A DNA stretch of 64,000 nt from Halichoerus grypus. Taxonomy: Eukaryota > Chordata > Mammalia > Carnivora > Phocidae. The DNA is taken from the NCBI RefSeq assembly GCF_964656455.1, contig NC_135716.1, positions 79,088,484 through 79,152,483 on the forward strand. The letters are read 5' to 3'. Shown piece after piece: positions 10,764 to 22,800 of this stretch (its first letter is position 1; every line of letters starts with the position of its first letter). Both the position numbers and the translations under genes were made by a program. The notes beneath the pieces were generated by a model. It worked only from the letters and a program-made list of their open reading frames with translations, was not told the DNA's origin and did not search any database.

Positions 10764-10984
10764 GTAGAAACTGTTAGATTTCGCATTCCCTTTGTTTCCT
10801 TAAAATTCCCTTTTTTCCTTAACTACTGATGTTTTTGCATTCCGTTGTAATTCTAACACCTCTTAGGAAGTTCGGCAGAAAGTATGCTTGGGCAAATAGA
10901 GCCAGTTGGGCATAGATCACAAAAATAGCTGGGGGCCTAAAATGACTTCTCTTTTGTCTGGAGAGCTATGTCTTGTCTTTCTTT

Positions 10985-12414
10985 TTCTGGGGACTCCAAC
11001 TCTTTCTGCTTACAACATTTTTAACACCAAATGTCTTGGGATTGTTTCCCACACGATTCAATTCTTTAACTCTCTGGACACCAACTGGGTGTCTACAATT
11101 CAATTCTGACACTAACCACCCAAGTTAATGTGGACCCCAGAGATTAAGGGTTTAGTCCCACAAACTGCCCTCACTTTAAACACTAGTTGCAAATCCTAAA
11201 CTGCCAACTGTAGTTCTGACCAATCAGCTATAAATCAGTGGTTTCCAAGACCCCCCTCTTCAGGTTTGATAATTTCTAGGATGATTCGCAGAACTCAGGA
11301 ATACACTCCACTTAATATCACTGGTTTATTAAAAAGGATACAAATGAACAGCCAGATGACAGAGATCCTGAAGGTCCTGAAGGATCCTAAGCACAGGAGC
11401 TTTTGTCCCCAGGGAGCTGGGGTGTGCCACCCTCCTGGCATGTGGATGTGTTCACCAACTCAGAACTCTGAACTCCATTGGTAAGGGGTGTTGACAGAGG
11501 TTTCATTGTGCAGGTGATGAGGGAACAAAAGGCAAGCTGAGGACAAAGCAGAAGCTGACACCCCGCAACCCCTCCCCCCATGGGATGTATGTGACATTCC
11601 TCCAGCACTCCTGGCTGCCCTAAAGGAAAAACAGTTAACTTGTAGCGATCACAATCCTGCAAAACCTGAGTCTCCCTCAGTTTACTTACAAAAGCATTAG
11701 CAATAGCTTCTGGAAGGGAATGTAAATACAATTAAATGTCTTTATAACCTGCAGCCCATCGACAGATACTTGAAGTGGGCAGGGTGTAAGGTTCCCTCAG
11801 GAAGTTCCCAACTATCTTAATGTTAATGCCTTACTAGAGGAGTAAACAACCTTAATTGGACAACGGCAAGGCCTCCGGTATCCTGTAAGTCTTTAACATA
11901 CGAAAGTTCTTTCTCAAAACCTCCCTTTTTCCTTACTTCCCCCAACCCAAAGTATATAATCAGTCACCCCTCACAACCCCGGTGCAGCAGCTCTTTCTGC
12001 CCACCAGTCCTGTCCCCGTGCTTTAATAAACCACCATTTTGCACCAAAGATGCCTCAAGAATTCTTTCTTGGTCATTGGCTCCGGACCCCACCCTACTGA
12101 ACCTCACCTATACTCCAAAACTACATCACAGGCATGATTGATTAAAACATTGGTCACTAGTGATTAATTCAGTCTCCAGCTCTTCTCCCCTCCCTTAAGG
12201 TCAGGGGGTGGGGCTGAAAATCCCACCCTTCTAATCAAGCCTGAGTCTTTCTGGTGACTAGCCCCTATCCTGGAGTGTTGTAGGGCCCCCAACCACCAGT
12301 CATCTCATTAGCATAAAAAAGACACTCTACCACTCTACTCTGGAGATTCCAAGGGTTTTAGAAGCTGTGTGACAGGAATCAGGCACAAAGACCAAACATT
12401 TATTTTTTATTACA
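10985..12414 (-). mobile_element. older ERV LTR split by LTR copy 3
   Basis: Minus strand begins TGTAATAAAAAATAAATG at 12414. It contains a long U3 (12133-12410), a poly(A) region with reversed TTTATTAAAA near 11325, and the phrase CCTGAGTTCTGCGAATC near 11285. Copy 3 (11515-12128) sits inside it, bounded by a 4-bp duplication. Family name not certain; the layout resembles a long mammalian ERV LTR. 3' edge approximate. Confidence 0.6.
11515..12128 (+). mobile_element. solo ERV LTR, copy 3, nested in an older LTR
   Basis: Begins TGATGAGGGAACAAAAGG and ends CTACATCA, flanked by a perfect 4-bp duplication CAGG (11511-11514 and 12129-12132), as expected for a class-I provirus insertion. Has TATATAA near 11952, a TTTAATAAACC poly(A) signal near 12023 and TTTTGCACCAAAGATG in R-U5. 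Opposite orientation to copies 0, 1 and 2. No internal genes, so a solo LTR left by LTR-LTR recombination. Confidence 0.85.
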
Positions 12415-14443
12415 TCTCAATATGTGAGGTTGGCTTTGCCCTGGAGAGAGGCCCAGAATAGTGGCCACAGCAGGGTAGAACTTCGGTGCTGGTCGACTAA
12501 GACCTACATCCTAGCCTAGTTGGGCTTCCATGCCTCTGCTCCTTCCACACTGGGTGTATAAACTCCATTACCTCCTGCCCAGCCTTCTGACAATAAGGCC
12601 TCCATTAACTCACCTGCGGCTCCCCAGCAAACACATTTGGTGACCATGGCTCCAGCTGTCTTTAGGAAAGCTTTCAGCCTCTTTACACCACTGTCTCCAT
12701 AGGCCTCCTATCAGCCACAGCTATTCCACAAATAGGAGTAAAACTTTAAGTAATTTAAACAGAGAAGGAACTTATTAAAGGATATTAGGCAGCTCAGACA
12801 ACCTTCGAAAAAGCGAGAATCTAATTTAGGAGATACCCTGTTATTAAAGAAGCCCCAAACCACACTGTAGAAGTTATCCAATTGGTTCCACTGGCCTGCG
12901 GGCACTTGGCAAAGAACGAGAAACGTCCAGAAACTGACAACTGAGCTCGGATCCATGACACACCTATTGCTTATGTTCTTCACAGCCTGGGATCATCGCT
13001 CTTTCACCAGACTAATCACATAAGTGGGACTACATTCAGAAGGTCTTCAGGTGCCCTCAGACTGACTGGCGGAGCATGGGTTACAAGCTCTGATCAGAAC
13101 TTGGCATGGTAGGCTCCTTCTCAGCACACTGTGCCCATCAACATCTTATCTGATTTCTACATATAATGATTTCTTATCTGATCCTCACAGGAAAACTACT
13201 TCTTATCAGGAAGAACTTGTTTTAAGCTTTCACAACATTTCCTCCCAGATAATCTGTAAATTAACAGTTATATGCTGTAACCCAGGTTTCTGGCTTTTCC
13301 CATTCTAATGATGTTATTACAGAGTCCCGTGTCCTCCCTCCTGGCATACTAGGGAAATTTTGGGGCTGCCGCTGCTACTATTTATGGTCATGTAGTGGAA
13401 AGCATATTGACTGAACACATTTTGCAAGTTTTACCTGGATTAGTTGTTCTGGAGATGCTATATGGAAACACACTGATTTATCAAGTATTAGTTACGTATT
13501 ATAAGTAATGTATACAAGTATAGTAAATGTCAGGAAGAGACTTTTCAATGGAAAGTAGTCCGTAGAGATATTTTTTAACTGATGATACTTGGCAATGAAA
13601 TATAGATGTGCAAATATACTGGAGACAGGAAGATGGCATTTTTAACAAATCACAGAGACAGGAATGTGGCATTTTTGATAAATCATAGAAAGAGTTATGA
13701 CATTTGAAATGAAAATTGAAGTTCATTTAAATCACTTTATTTTCCATAAAATAGAGTAATGCCTCCTTAGTTAGTTTTGTAATCATATTATGAAGTATGT
13801 ACTTCATTATGATTTCATAAATTATATTATGGAAATATAGTTGCAAGCATGTCTTGTAAATACATTTTTGGTAGACATTATTGTTTTTGTGAAGGCTTAT
13901 TCTATTAAAATTTATGGTTCGGCGCTTTATTCATCTACTTGGTTTATTAGTTTTGATGCCATAAGACAAGATAAGGTTGCATATATTACATTTATAATTA
14001 TTTTCCAAAATCCTTTAATTTAGGGGGAATCCCAGAAGATATGCAAATATATAGTTTCTGACATTTCTCCAACATTAAACTGGAAGTCTATTGAGTAAAA
14101 TTTTCCAGTGTTTAAAAAAAATTATTCTGTCCATGAAAATGAACTAATGAATTAGTACATTTATCTTTGCCATCCCCTCTCCCATAAGTCTTGGAAAGAG
14201 AAAATAACTTTACCACGTTGTGGCCTGTAATGATTTACTTTTTCTCTATGTGTACCTATTACACAATTTAAATGGTATCACTTATGATTTACTGTTAAAA
14301 TATGTGCAATGTGTGACATATTTGCAAAGTACGAAACATCCAATGTTATGTTGCGGTTAACTTCAAAGATGAGACTAAGATTTCTTCCTCCTACTTCAGA
14401 GCATTGAAGATGAGCGTCTGAGAGGATGTGAATGCCATGGCAC
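12415..14443. other. unclassified 2-kb interval
   Basis: The start (12430-12700) is C-rich and could be another LTR fragment ('aataaggcctccattaactc' then 'tttggtgacc'), but I cannot show edges. From 12740 to 14440 I recognise no family and no gene. Confidence 0.4.
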
Positions 14444-14502
14444 TGCAGGGGTCAAAGGCAGGCTGCCCCAAAATGTGCAGCTTTGGCATACTGATTATTT
14501 TA

Positions 14503-15041
14503 TTTTTTAACATTTTTTAAATTTTAATTCAATTACTTAACATATAATGTATTATTAGTTTCAGAGGTAGAGGTCAGTGATTCATCAGTCTTATATAACA
14601 CCCAGTGCTCATTACATCACATGCCCTCCTTAATGTCCATCACCCAGTTGCCCCATCTCCCCACCTCCTTCCCCTCCAGCAACCCTCAGTTTGTCTCCTA
14701 TGATTAAGAGTCTCTTATGGTTTGTCTCCCTCTCTGCTTTTGTCTTGTTTTATTTTTTCCCTCTCTTCCCCTATGATCCTGTTTTGTTTCTTAAATTCCA
14801 CATATCAGTGAGATCATATGATAACTGTCTTTCTCTGTTTGACTTATTTCACTTAGCATAATACCCTCTAGTTCCATCCACATCATTGCAAATGGCAAGA
14901 TTTCCTTTTTTGATGGCTATGTAATATTCTATTGTATATATATCCCACATCTTCTTTAGCCATTCATCTGTCGATGGACATCTGGGCTCTTTCCATAATA
15001 GTTTGGCTATTGTGGACATTGCAGCTATAAATATTGGGAAT
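14503..15041 (-). mobile_element. 5'-truncated carnivore L1 3' end
   Basis: Plus strand is the reverse of the L1 3' UTR and the last part of ORF2 (CACCCAGTGCTCATTACATC, CATCTTCTTTAGCCATTC, TTGGCTATTGTGGACATTGC). Perfect 15-bp duplication ATACTGATTATTTTA at 14488-14502 and 15042-15056. Only about 540 bp were copied. Confidence 0.93.
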
Positions 15042-15286
15042 ATACTGATTATTTTAAATGAAAGTTACTTAAGAAACAGCTGGTACAAAGACCCTTTTCT
15101 GTCCCCCTGAAAGCAGGAAACAAACTTTCCATATGAGAAATGCCCTCACTGTCCTAAGAAGTGAAACATCCTTGTATCACCAGAGATAGGGACTAAAAGC
15201 TGAGAAAGCTGTACATATACACCTCATTACTTTTTTTCTAAAATACTACCCCAGCCCAAATCCTACTTAGAATTCTTTACAGATTA

Positions 15287-15482
15287 GGGGCACCTGGGTG
15301 GCTCAGTTGGTTAAGTGGCTGCTTTCGGCTCAGGTCATGATCCCGGGGTCCTGGGATCGAGCCCTGCATCAGGCTCCCTGCTCAGTGGGGAGTCTGCTTC
15401 TTTCTCTGCCTCTCTCCCCACTCGTTCTTTCAATTTTGCTCTCATGCTCTCTCAAATAAATAAATGAAATCTTAAAAAAAAA
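15287..15482 (+). mobile_element. Can-SINE inside an LTR
   Basis: Head GGGGCACCTGGGTGGCTCAG, end AAATAAATAAATGAAATCTT plus A run. Duplication AGAATTCTTTACAGATTA at 15269-15286 and, with one change, at 15483-15500. A third partial copy of the target, AATTCTTTACAAATTA, follows at about 15507. Confidence 0.95.
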
Positions 15483-15844
15483 AGAATTCTTTACAAATTA
15501 AATTATAAATTCTTTACAAATTAAAGCTCCCAAATATCTCTTTTCTTTGTCCTGTCAGTTCCTCAGAAATTTGTCTTCTTGTCTAAAATGAATAAAAACT
15601 GCCTTCCTTGGTCATTTCTTTAGGTCTCATTTTCACAATTGGCCCTCTGTCTGCATGTAATAAAACTGGTGTTTTTCTCCTGTTAATCTGTCTCATGTTG
15701 ATTTAATTCTTAATCCAGCTAGAAGACCTTCAGGATAGAGGAAGAATTCTCCTTCCTAGACAGTACCTAAGTACAACTTTCATTCTTACAGTCATCATTT
15801 ATTCACTCATGCTTTAATTCAACAAGGTATTAATTCCAAATTTC

Positions 15845-15930
15845 TGGTTTCACAGATAGGGAGATTAAGATAGAAAAAGTGATTTGCTCAAGGTCGTGTG
15901 ACAAATTCTTGGCCAGTCAGATTTGGGACT
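15845..15930 (-). mobile_element. MIR core fragment
   Basis: The stretch 'cagatagggagattaagata' then 'gatttgctcaaggtcgtgtg' corresponds to the reversed MIR core. Short and diverged. Confidence 0.5.
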
Positions 15931-17110
15931 TTTCCTTAGGTGAGAACAGGAAACACTCAGCAAGCTAGAAATTTTTAGGGTGGGTGTGAGCCCAGACAAA
16001 TGTCAAGTGACTGTCTGTCCAAACTCAGAGCCCACTCCATCAGGTAAAAAGTCCAAATGGGTGAAAATATGTTCTATTATCATTGGTGCCATATGACAGT
16101 GCCCCTCCTCCATACATTTCTGATAGTTGTGTCAATAAAATATTTCTTGAGCACTAATTTTATATGTTTCTATCTTATAGATGTACCACTGTGCCAGTAT
16201 ATTTTGCTAATAATAAAATGTTTACAGATAGGTAGAAGGAATATACATATATTTTCTATAACAAATAATCATTTTGTGTATCCTTGGGATGTGCAGCCCA
16301 GATTTGGAAACCATTTTCACAGGACATAATGTAGTCTTAATTTAGAATTTATGTGCCTAATTCATAGTAGAGTGCATTAAGCAAAAAATATATTCTTTTT
16401 TCTTGATTGAATATATTTTTCTCAATTCTATGCCCTTCTCTTGAAGAGTAGATGTGACTAATTATCTTCAAAAGATAAGTGCTACTATTGAAAGGGTTTA
16501 CAAGTATCATAGGAGTCTCAAAAAAAAAAATTCAATCCTAAGAGTCATTATTCTGATTTTGAAATGATGAGCCCAGGCCTATGTAAACAAATTATAAAGG
16601 AACAGAATAGCATAAAGGAAATAATTTGACATATTTGATGATAACATTTGATGCTAACATCAGTTTCTTAACAAAACCTCTTATGAAATAAATTGGTTCA
16701 CTGATTTTTTCCCCAGCAAATTTGGAATATAACATTATGAAGCACAGCCTACTTGTTTTAGAAAATTAATGAACAAAATTTAGCAAAACTTCACACAGTA
16801 TTTTAAGGGGTATTTTAACTCCTAACCCCTTACTTAGATTCTAATGATTAAAAAAAATTAGGTTTCTAAGATTTAACATCTAAAAGGGACCAGTTGATGT
16901 CTTTTCCCAAATTTGTTCTGCTTGGGCTTTGCTGTTCCTCCTAATAAGCACACCACTTTCTACATTGTCATCAAAGTCAAAACCTCAGTTCCAGTCTTAA
17001 ATCTGGGGTAAATATATGTCCTGATTAATTCAGGACAGTCCTGGCTAACATCTCTTGTCCTGGCTTATTACTACTCACTCCCTTTTTCTCTCAAAAAGCA
17101 TTCTGGTTTG
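15931..17110. other. unclassified AT-rich DNA
   Basis: No repeat or gene recognised in this 1.2-kb interval. Confidence 0.4.
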
Positions 17111-17725
17111 GATAGTAAATTACACACTTACTCTATCTTATCTCCTACATTCCTTTCTCCAACAAGCCCTGTTGGAGAAACCTACAGAACATATCTCTAA
17201 TTGTTCACCCTTTCCCTCTTTTTGTTGTTAACATGGCCCAATCCTCTGTCATCTTGAACAGCTACTGTTCACTCTGCATTCAGTCTCAAAACAGCATCCA
17301 AAGTGATCTTTATCAAATGTTAACCACATTCTCTGAAGCAGGTAGTGTCACATGGAAAAGTCAAAATCCTTGCTATGGTTGCTTGCACCTTTATTCTCTT
17401 TCTTCTTGTCCAGCACATTAAGAAACAACCTCCATCCTTGCACTCCTGCACTAATTCCCGGAAGCCTCTGCATCCTCCAGTTCCTGAGCCTGGAGCTCTT
17501 CCTTGTGATTAGTTCCTTCTCAGTGTTCATGTCCTGGAATAAATGCCAACTCCTTAGACAGCCCTTCCTCACCACCCAACAAAAATAGCCCCACCAACTA
17601 CTCACCAATGTCTGTTATATGCCCGTGTCCTCCCCCTTCCCAGCATTTATCATTAACTGATGTTATGTGATCATTCGGCTATCTTCCACCTGTTACACAA
17701 CAAATTTAGAACTACCTCTTGTTCA
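17111..17725 (+). mobile_element. L2 (CR1-like LINE) 3' region
   Basis: Ordered matches to L2: 'caaagtgatctttatcaaat', 'aaaatccttgctatggttgc', 'tggaataaatgccaactcct', 'agacagcccttcctcaccac' and 'catttatcattaactgatgt'. The 86- and 78-codon frames in it are fragments of dead LINE sequence. Confidence 0.65.
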
Positions 17726-18091
17726 TGGCTGTAGTTTTGCTGCTTCAATGTCCAGTCTGTTCTATAGTACACACATTACAATTATTTGTCAATGAAAGAT
17801 TAAAGTTGATATTCATAAAATCATGTTCAGAGGTCATTATGATTACTTATATAAAATGCCTCCTTCTGTCATGAAATAGTGCCCCCAAACTTATCTTCCA
17901 AATCAGAGTATAGATTTAAAAACTATAAAAAATTAAACCTCATCATTTTTTTCAAATGTCAGGACTTGAAATAATATTCTAATACTCACAAAATGATAAT
18001 AATAAAAATGTTAATGTTATAAAATAAAATAAGTATAATGATAATGTAATCAATGTAGTTGATTCTTTCTAAACTTGAATGTAGGTAAAAT
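17726..18091. other. unclassified AT-rich DNA
   Basis: Nothing recognised. Confidence 0.4.
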
Positions 18092-18108
18092 ACCAATTCA
18101 TTTTTCTT

Positions 18109-18308
18109 TTTTTTTAAAGATTTATTTATTTATTTGAGAGAGCGAGAATGAGAGAGAGAGAGAGAGTACATGAGAGGGGGGAGGGTTAGAGGGAGAAGCA
18201 GTCTCCTCGCCGAGCAGGGAGCCCGATGCGGGACTCGATCCAGGAACTCCAGGATCATGACCTGAGCCGAAGGCAGTCGCTTAACCAACTGAGCCACCCA
18301 GGCGCCCC
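18109..18308 (-). mobile_element. Can-SINE
   Basis: Perfect 17-bp duplication ACCAATTCATTTTTCTT at 18092-18108 and 18309-18325. Body carries GAGAGAGCGAGAATGAGAG and GAGGGGGGAGGGTTAGAGGG, marks shared with the SINE at 19619. Confidence 0.97.
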
Positions 18309-18325
18309 ACCAATTCATTTTTCTT

Positions 18326-19159
18326 AAGATCAAGATAAACCTGAGTCCATGCCAGCATTTTGCTGCAATGGCAGTAAATCCAATTATGATCATTTTTGAG
18401 CTACGTGTCTTTCTTCAAGTTTGCACAATTACCTGAGCAGGTATTAGGGTTTTTTTTTCAGTTGTACAGAAAACAAGGGTATGGGCTCTAATCCATCACG
18501 GTCAGCACTGATTGTGCTTCTGGCCAAGTCCATATATTCCTTTGAAGTTAGGGGCTCCACTATCCCATGTCAAGCTGGATTAGTCATCTTTATATATTCT
18601 GGGAGCTCTAGTGCCAGGGTACAACTTTTCTGGATAAACCTCATCTTAATTCAGAGGACCTGCCAACTTCCTGCAGGACATCATCTAGCAAAGCATGGTC
18701 CTTGCTATAATAAAACCTCTCTCTTCCCCATCCTATCTCCATCTTGACTATCTTTTAGGCTTATCTCTTGAGGGGTGCCAGGTTCAGGAAACTGAAATGG
18801 TAAGGAGAATGCCTTCAACAGCCTTTACTTTCTGCCCTGCCACTGAAAACCAGGCCACAATAAAAGTTCTTTTACTTTGCCCTGTTTTCCTTTGGCAAAA
18901 TGAGCCTATTAATTTTTTCTCGGAAGAATCATGTAAATACATAAAGTAAAATATATACAAGCACACAGAAAACAATTTATATTGAAATATGATTATAAAT
19001 TATATTAATCACATTAAGTAAGACCTAGCAGTGAGACTAATAAGTACCATGACTTAATAAAGGCCACTTAATTTAGTAAATACCATGATTATAGTGATAA
19101 GCAAAACAACGTTTTTGAGTTATCTATAACAATTGTATATAAATATTAGAATATTTAAA
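18326..19159. other. unclassified DNA
   Basis: No repeat or gene recognised. Confidence 0.4.
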
Positions 19160-19167
19160 ATAGCTAT

Positions 19168-19374
19168 TTTTTTTTTTTTAAGATTTTATTTATTTATTGG
19201 AGAGATAGAAAGCACGAGCAGGAGGAGGAGCAGAGGGAGCGGGAAAAGCAGACCCCGTGCTAAGTGTGGAGAGTGTGGAGCCCGACACAGGGCTCAATCC
19301 CAGGACCCTGAGATCATGACCTGAGCTGAAATCAAGAGTGGTTGGCTCAACTGACTGAGCCACACAGACACCCC
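19168..19374 (-). mobile_element. Can-SINE, older subfamily
   Basis: Reversed head reads GAGCCACACAGACACCCC and the body has CCCTGAGATCATGACCTGAG with AAATCAAGAGTGG, features of the older 'AAATCAAGAGT' form. Flanks ATAGCTAT (19160-19167) and ATGGCTAT (19375-19382) differ at one base. Confidence 0.88.
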
Positions 19375-19618
19375 ATGGCTATGGGTTCTATTGGTATGTC
19401 CAAAGCTACTTTGTTTTTTATCTACATTCATAATTGAAGAAACTGCTAAATATCAATTCGAAGTCAGTGAAACTGAAGATGTATTTTTTTTTCTTATCTA
19501 TGTTCGCAAACTCCGATTAAGGACCTAATTCACTATATGCTAATCATAACCTCTGCAGTGTGGTAAATAGATTATCTCAGTAAAAAAGTCCTGACTGGTG
19601 TTTGAAGACACTGTTTTT

Positions 19619-19818
19619 TTTTTTTTAAAGATTTATTTATTTATTTGAGAGAGCGAGAATGAGAGAGAGAGAGAGAGTACATGAGAGGGGGGAGGGTTAG
19701 AGGGAGAAGCAGGCTCCTCGCAGAGCAGAGAGCCCGATGCGGGACTTGATCCAGGGACTCCAGGATCATGACCTGAGCCGAAGGCAGTCGCTTAACCAAC
19801 TGAGTCACCCAGGCTCCC
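19619..19818 (-). mobile_element. Can-SINE
   Basis: Perfect 16-bp duplication TGAAGACACTGTTTTT at 19603-19618 and 19819-19834. Body is almost identical to the SINE at 18109-18308. Confidence 0.97.
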
Positions 19819-19834
19819 TGAAGACACTGTTTTT

Positions 19835-22800
19835 GCATAACTAGAGCAGAACTGCCATTTCCAGCTGTGTCTTCCTGTCCAATGCATGCTGCCACAGAGC
19901 CCCACTTTCCTCACTACCCAGCTAGCAAAATTAGTCTCCACCACCAGTCATGGCAAACCCACCATTTCTTCTCATTTATTGGTGGGAATCTTCCTAAGGG
20001 CAGGTTCACTTTATATACAAGAATGTGAGCTATTTCCTCCATGCTGATCCAATTTTCAAAGCCTCAAAAACAATAAACATGTATGAATACAATGAGGTCC
20101 AAATCACTTTGACCCTCACCATATCCTTGTGAGCTGAGTGGAAACTGGGTATTGAGTACTCCCCCTGGATAGTGGGTAAGAAACGAAGTGCAGTGAGACT
20201 GAGTTATGGAAATTCCCAAAATTGGGGAGGTCAAAGCCAGACGGTAATTTTCACAATGGGACTTCCTCAATAAGTTACTAGAAATGCTACATAGCACGCG
20301 TTTTTAAAGCAGAAACCAAACTTAGGGAATGTATATTTTTTCTGCTCAGTATGAGACTAATATTAATTTCTCTTTGGTATTCTGCCTTCTCTATCTACAT
20401 ATATCTCTAAACAGAGACATACCCTGAATTGCATTAGAAGCAAGCAAATTTGCTTGATTTAAAATCCTAGTTTAAAGGAGAATCAGAATATTGTATTTTG
20501 TTTTTCTGAACATTTGGTTACCTTTCATTCTGTTATATATACCATGTTACCATTTAATATATATACTTAAGTTTTGATTCTGGTCTAATTTCAGAATTTC
20601 AGAATCAGTAAAGAGTTGAATTTTTGCAGAAAAATTCTGTAACTGAAAAAATTGAATGAACCATTATGAAAGGTCATCATAATGAAAGCAAGCATCTACC
20701 TAACCACATTCTAAACTATAAAGTAGACAGTAGATATAAGCTGGTTTTCCACTGTAATGTTTGAAAACTGCAGTCACTGCAGCAAACACATTTTGAACAG
20801 AAGGTATCATTTTTAATGTAAAATACTTTGCATATTAATTTTTCCTATACAGAGGAGTCTGTTTGCTATTAAATGTGTAACTCATATGTATTCCATTGGG
20901 TTCCCTACTTGCATTAGTAATTCTCTCTCCTGTTGCTATATATACACCTACATATTCTTTTAACTCTGAAAGGGTATAAACATGCAAATTACAAAGAAGG
21001 GAACTGCATTTAATCACGCATAATTAAAAATTTCAAGCTTAGCATGCGTAATCTATCTTGTCAACAAAGGCACAATCAACTTTCCCCAGTACTTTGAGTG
21101 TGTGTCAGTTGTACTGACTGATAAATAATGTGTGTGCTGTCAGTAAGACATGCCAGAGAACTAGCAGCCTCAGCTCTGGGGGGTCACAGGGTGACAGCTT
21201 GCACTAAGTGGCCTTAGTGGTTGTCAAGGTACTGCAGTAAGACAGTCAACACATTTCACAGTGAAGGTGAAGTAAAAATAAAACTGTTATGGATCAGGTG
21301 AAAAATGCAATCTTTAAACATCTGATAATGTGATTTAACCTATTATTGTTCCTCCATAAATGGCTTATGAGATGTACATTTTCCATGGTCAGCCTGAGAA
21401 TAAAATATAAATTTTATATGTAATCTTCAAAGTTAAGATAATTAGTTCAGATTAAATAGCGTTTGGGGGACAGGTAGCTTAAAATTCTATTTGTAAAGAA
21501 TTCAAGAATGAAGTTTCTGGATACCTTGGAAATATCAAAAATATGCTTGCAATTGAGGATGCAAGCAGACACAACGTCCAGTGCCACTTTTGAGCTAAAG
21601 AAGGCACATCTGATGTTCAGATCCTCTATGACAGAGAATGGAATACTGGATGTTTCAGAGGGACACACTGTGCTTTCTGTTTCCTTCTGCTCCTCAGCTA
21701 GGTTAAGTTGACAGCTGGCCTGGCTGCACCCTCCGCACCCTCTCCCAGTCTCCCCACACCAGATCTCTCTCCGGTAAGGACCAGAAAGGAAAGGAAAGAA
21801 ACGGATCGCTAAAGAAGGAGAGATACCACAATTTTAACTCCTTAGCCAGTGGATTATTTTGTATTTTTAAAGTTGAAATAATATTTTACTATAGTTATTT
21901 TACATTTAAACTTTAAAACATTTTTGAGGACACTTCCAGCTTTAGAGTTTGAAATGATACTAACAACTCTTCACTTGAAAGACCTTTTCCCACAGATAAA
22001 AAGTATGAATTTAAGGAAGTCAAAGCAATTGTGAAACAGCTTTCCTTATGTATCATTTCTCAGGAAGACACAACTGATTGGAGGGAACTTCTCCAAAAAC
22101 TTGTCTTTTCCAGGACATTAGGGAGAGGTGGAGAGTTGAGAAAAACAAATTCCTACCTTACAGTGTCAATATAAGAAATTTCTGTCTTCAAGAATTATGT
22201 TATTCTCCTTTTTATCTTTTAGTAATCTTTAATTTAATTTAATATCCATTAGTCCATTTTTCAAACTCCTTTCATGGGTTGGAGAAACCCAAAGTGGTAG
22301 CCCAAAATCACTCTGGATGAGGACGCATCACATGGTTATCAGGCCCTTTGGAAAACTGTCTGCTTGTCTGTTTTTGCAAAAGTCTCATTTTTGTCTTAGG
22401 AAACAGGCACTGAAAGGTAACATCTATCACTCATTTTATACTAAACTGAGTGTAGATTTCCTGCTATTAAATACCCACCAGCTCAAGAGTTGGTCAGTAA
22501 AGGAAGCAGGAAGGGCAGTGCTTGCTTGGCCTATAGACATGCTGTAAAAGCCTATTTTTAGGTGTGGCTTTCTCACCCAGCAGGTTCTAAACTGTGTGAA
22601 ACTTGCAAATGCTGCTGCAGCATATTAATACAGGAAGGTATTGATTCACCCCAAAGTAGAGCACTCCTGAATACACTTCTGTCACCACTGATAAGCTTAA
22701 AAATAAAACTGTCAGTTATTTTCCCAGAAAAATGAATTTACTCAGGAATAATGGAGAATTGCAATTCAGGATGCACAAGTTATGGCAAAACCAAAGGCAA

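Larger units (their letters stand above)
14444..15762 (+). mobile_element. ERV LTR interrupted by an L1 tail and a Can-SINE
   Basis: Starts TGCAGGGGTC and ends CTTCCTAGACA. The 3' part has AATAAAACTGGTG near 15659, then TTTTTCTCCTGTTAATCTG, a gammaretrovirus-like R-U5. Flanks GCAC (14440-14443) and GTAC (15763-15766) differ by one transition. Removing the L1 and SINE insertions leaves about 550 bp. Confidence 0.6.

Noticed and set aside
8253..12414. A complete provirus between the LTR copies
   Set aside because: The DNA between the LTRs is short and shows no gag, pol or env coding similarity; the copies differ in orientation and are best read as solo LTRs.
17233..17608. Overlapping 60-86 codon frames on both strands, possible small gene
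   Set aside because: The DNA follows the order of the L2 LINE 3' region; the frames do not match L2 coding sequence and are chance.
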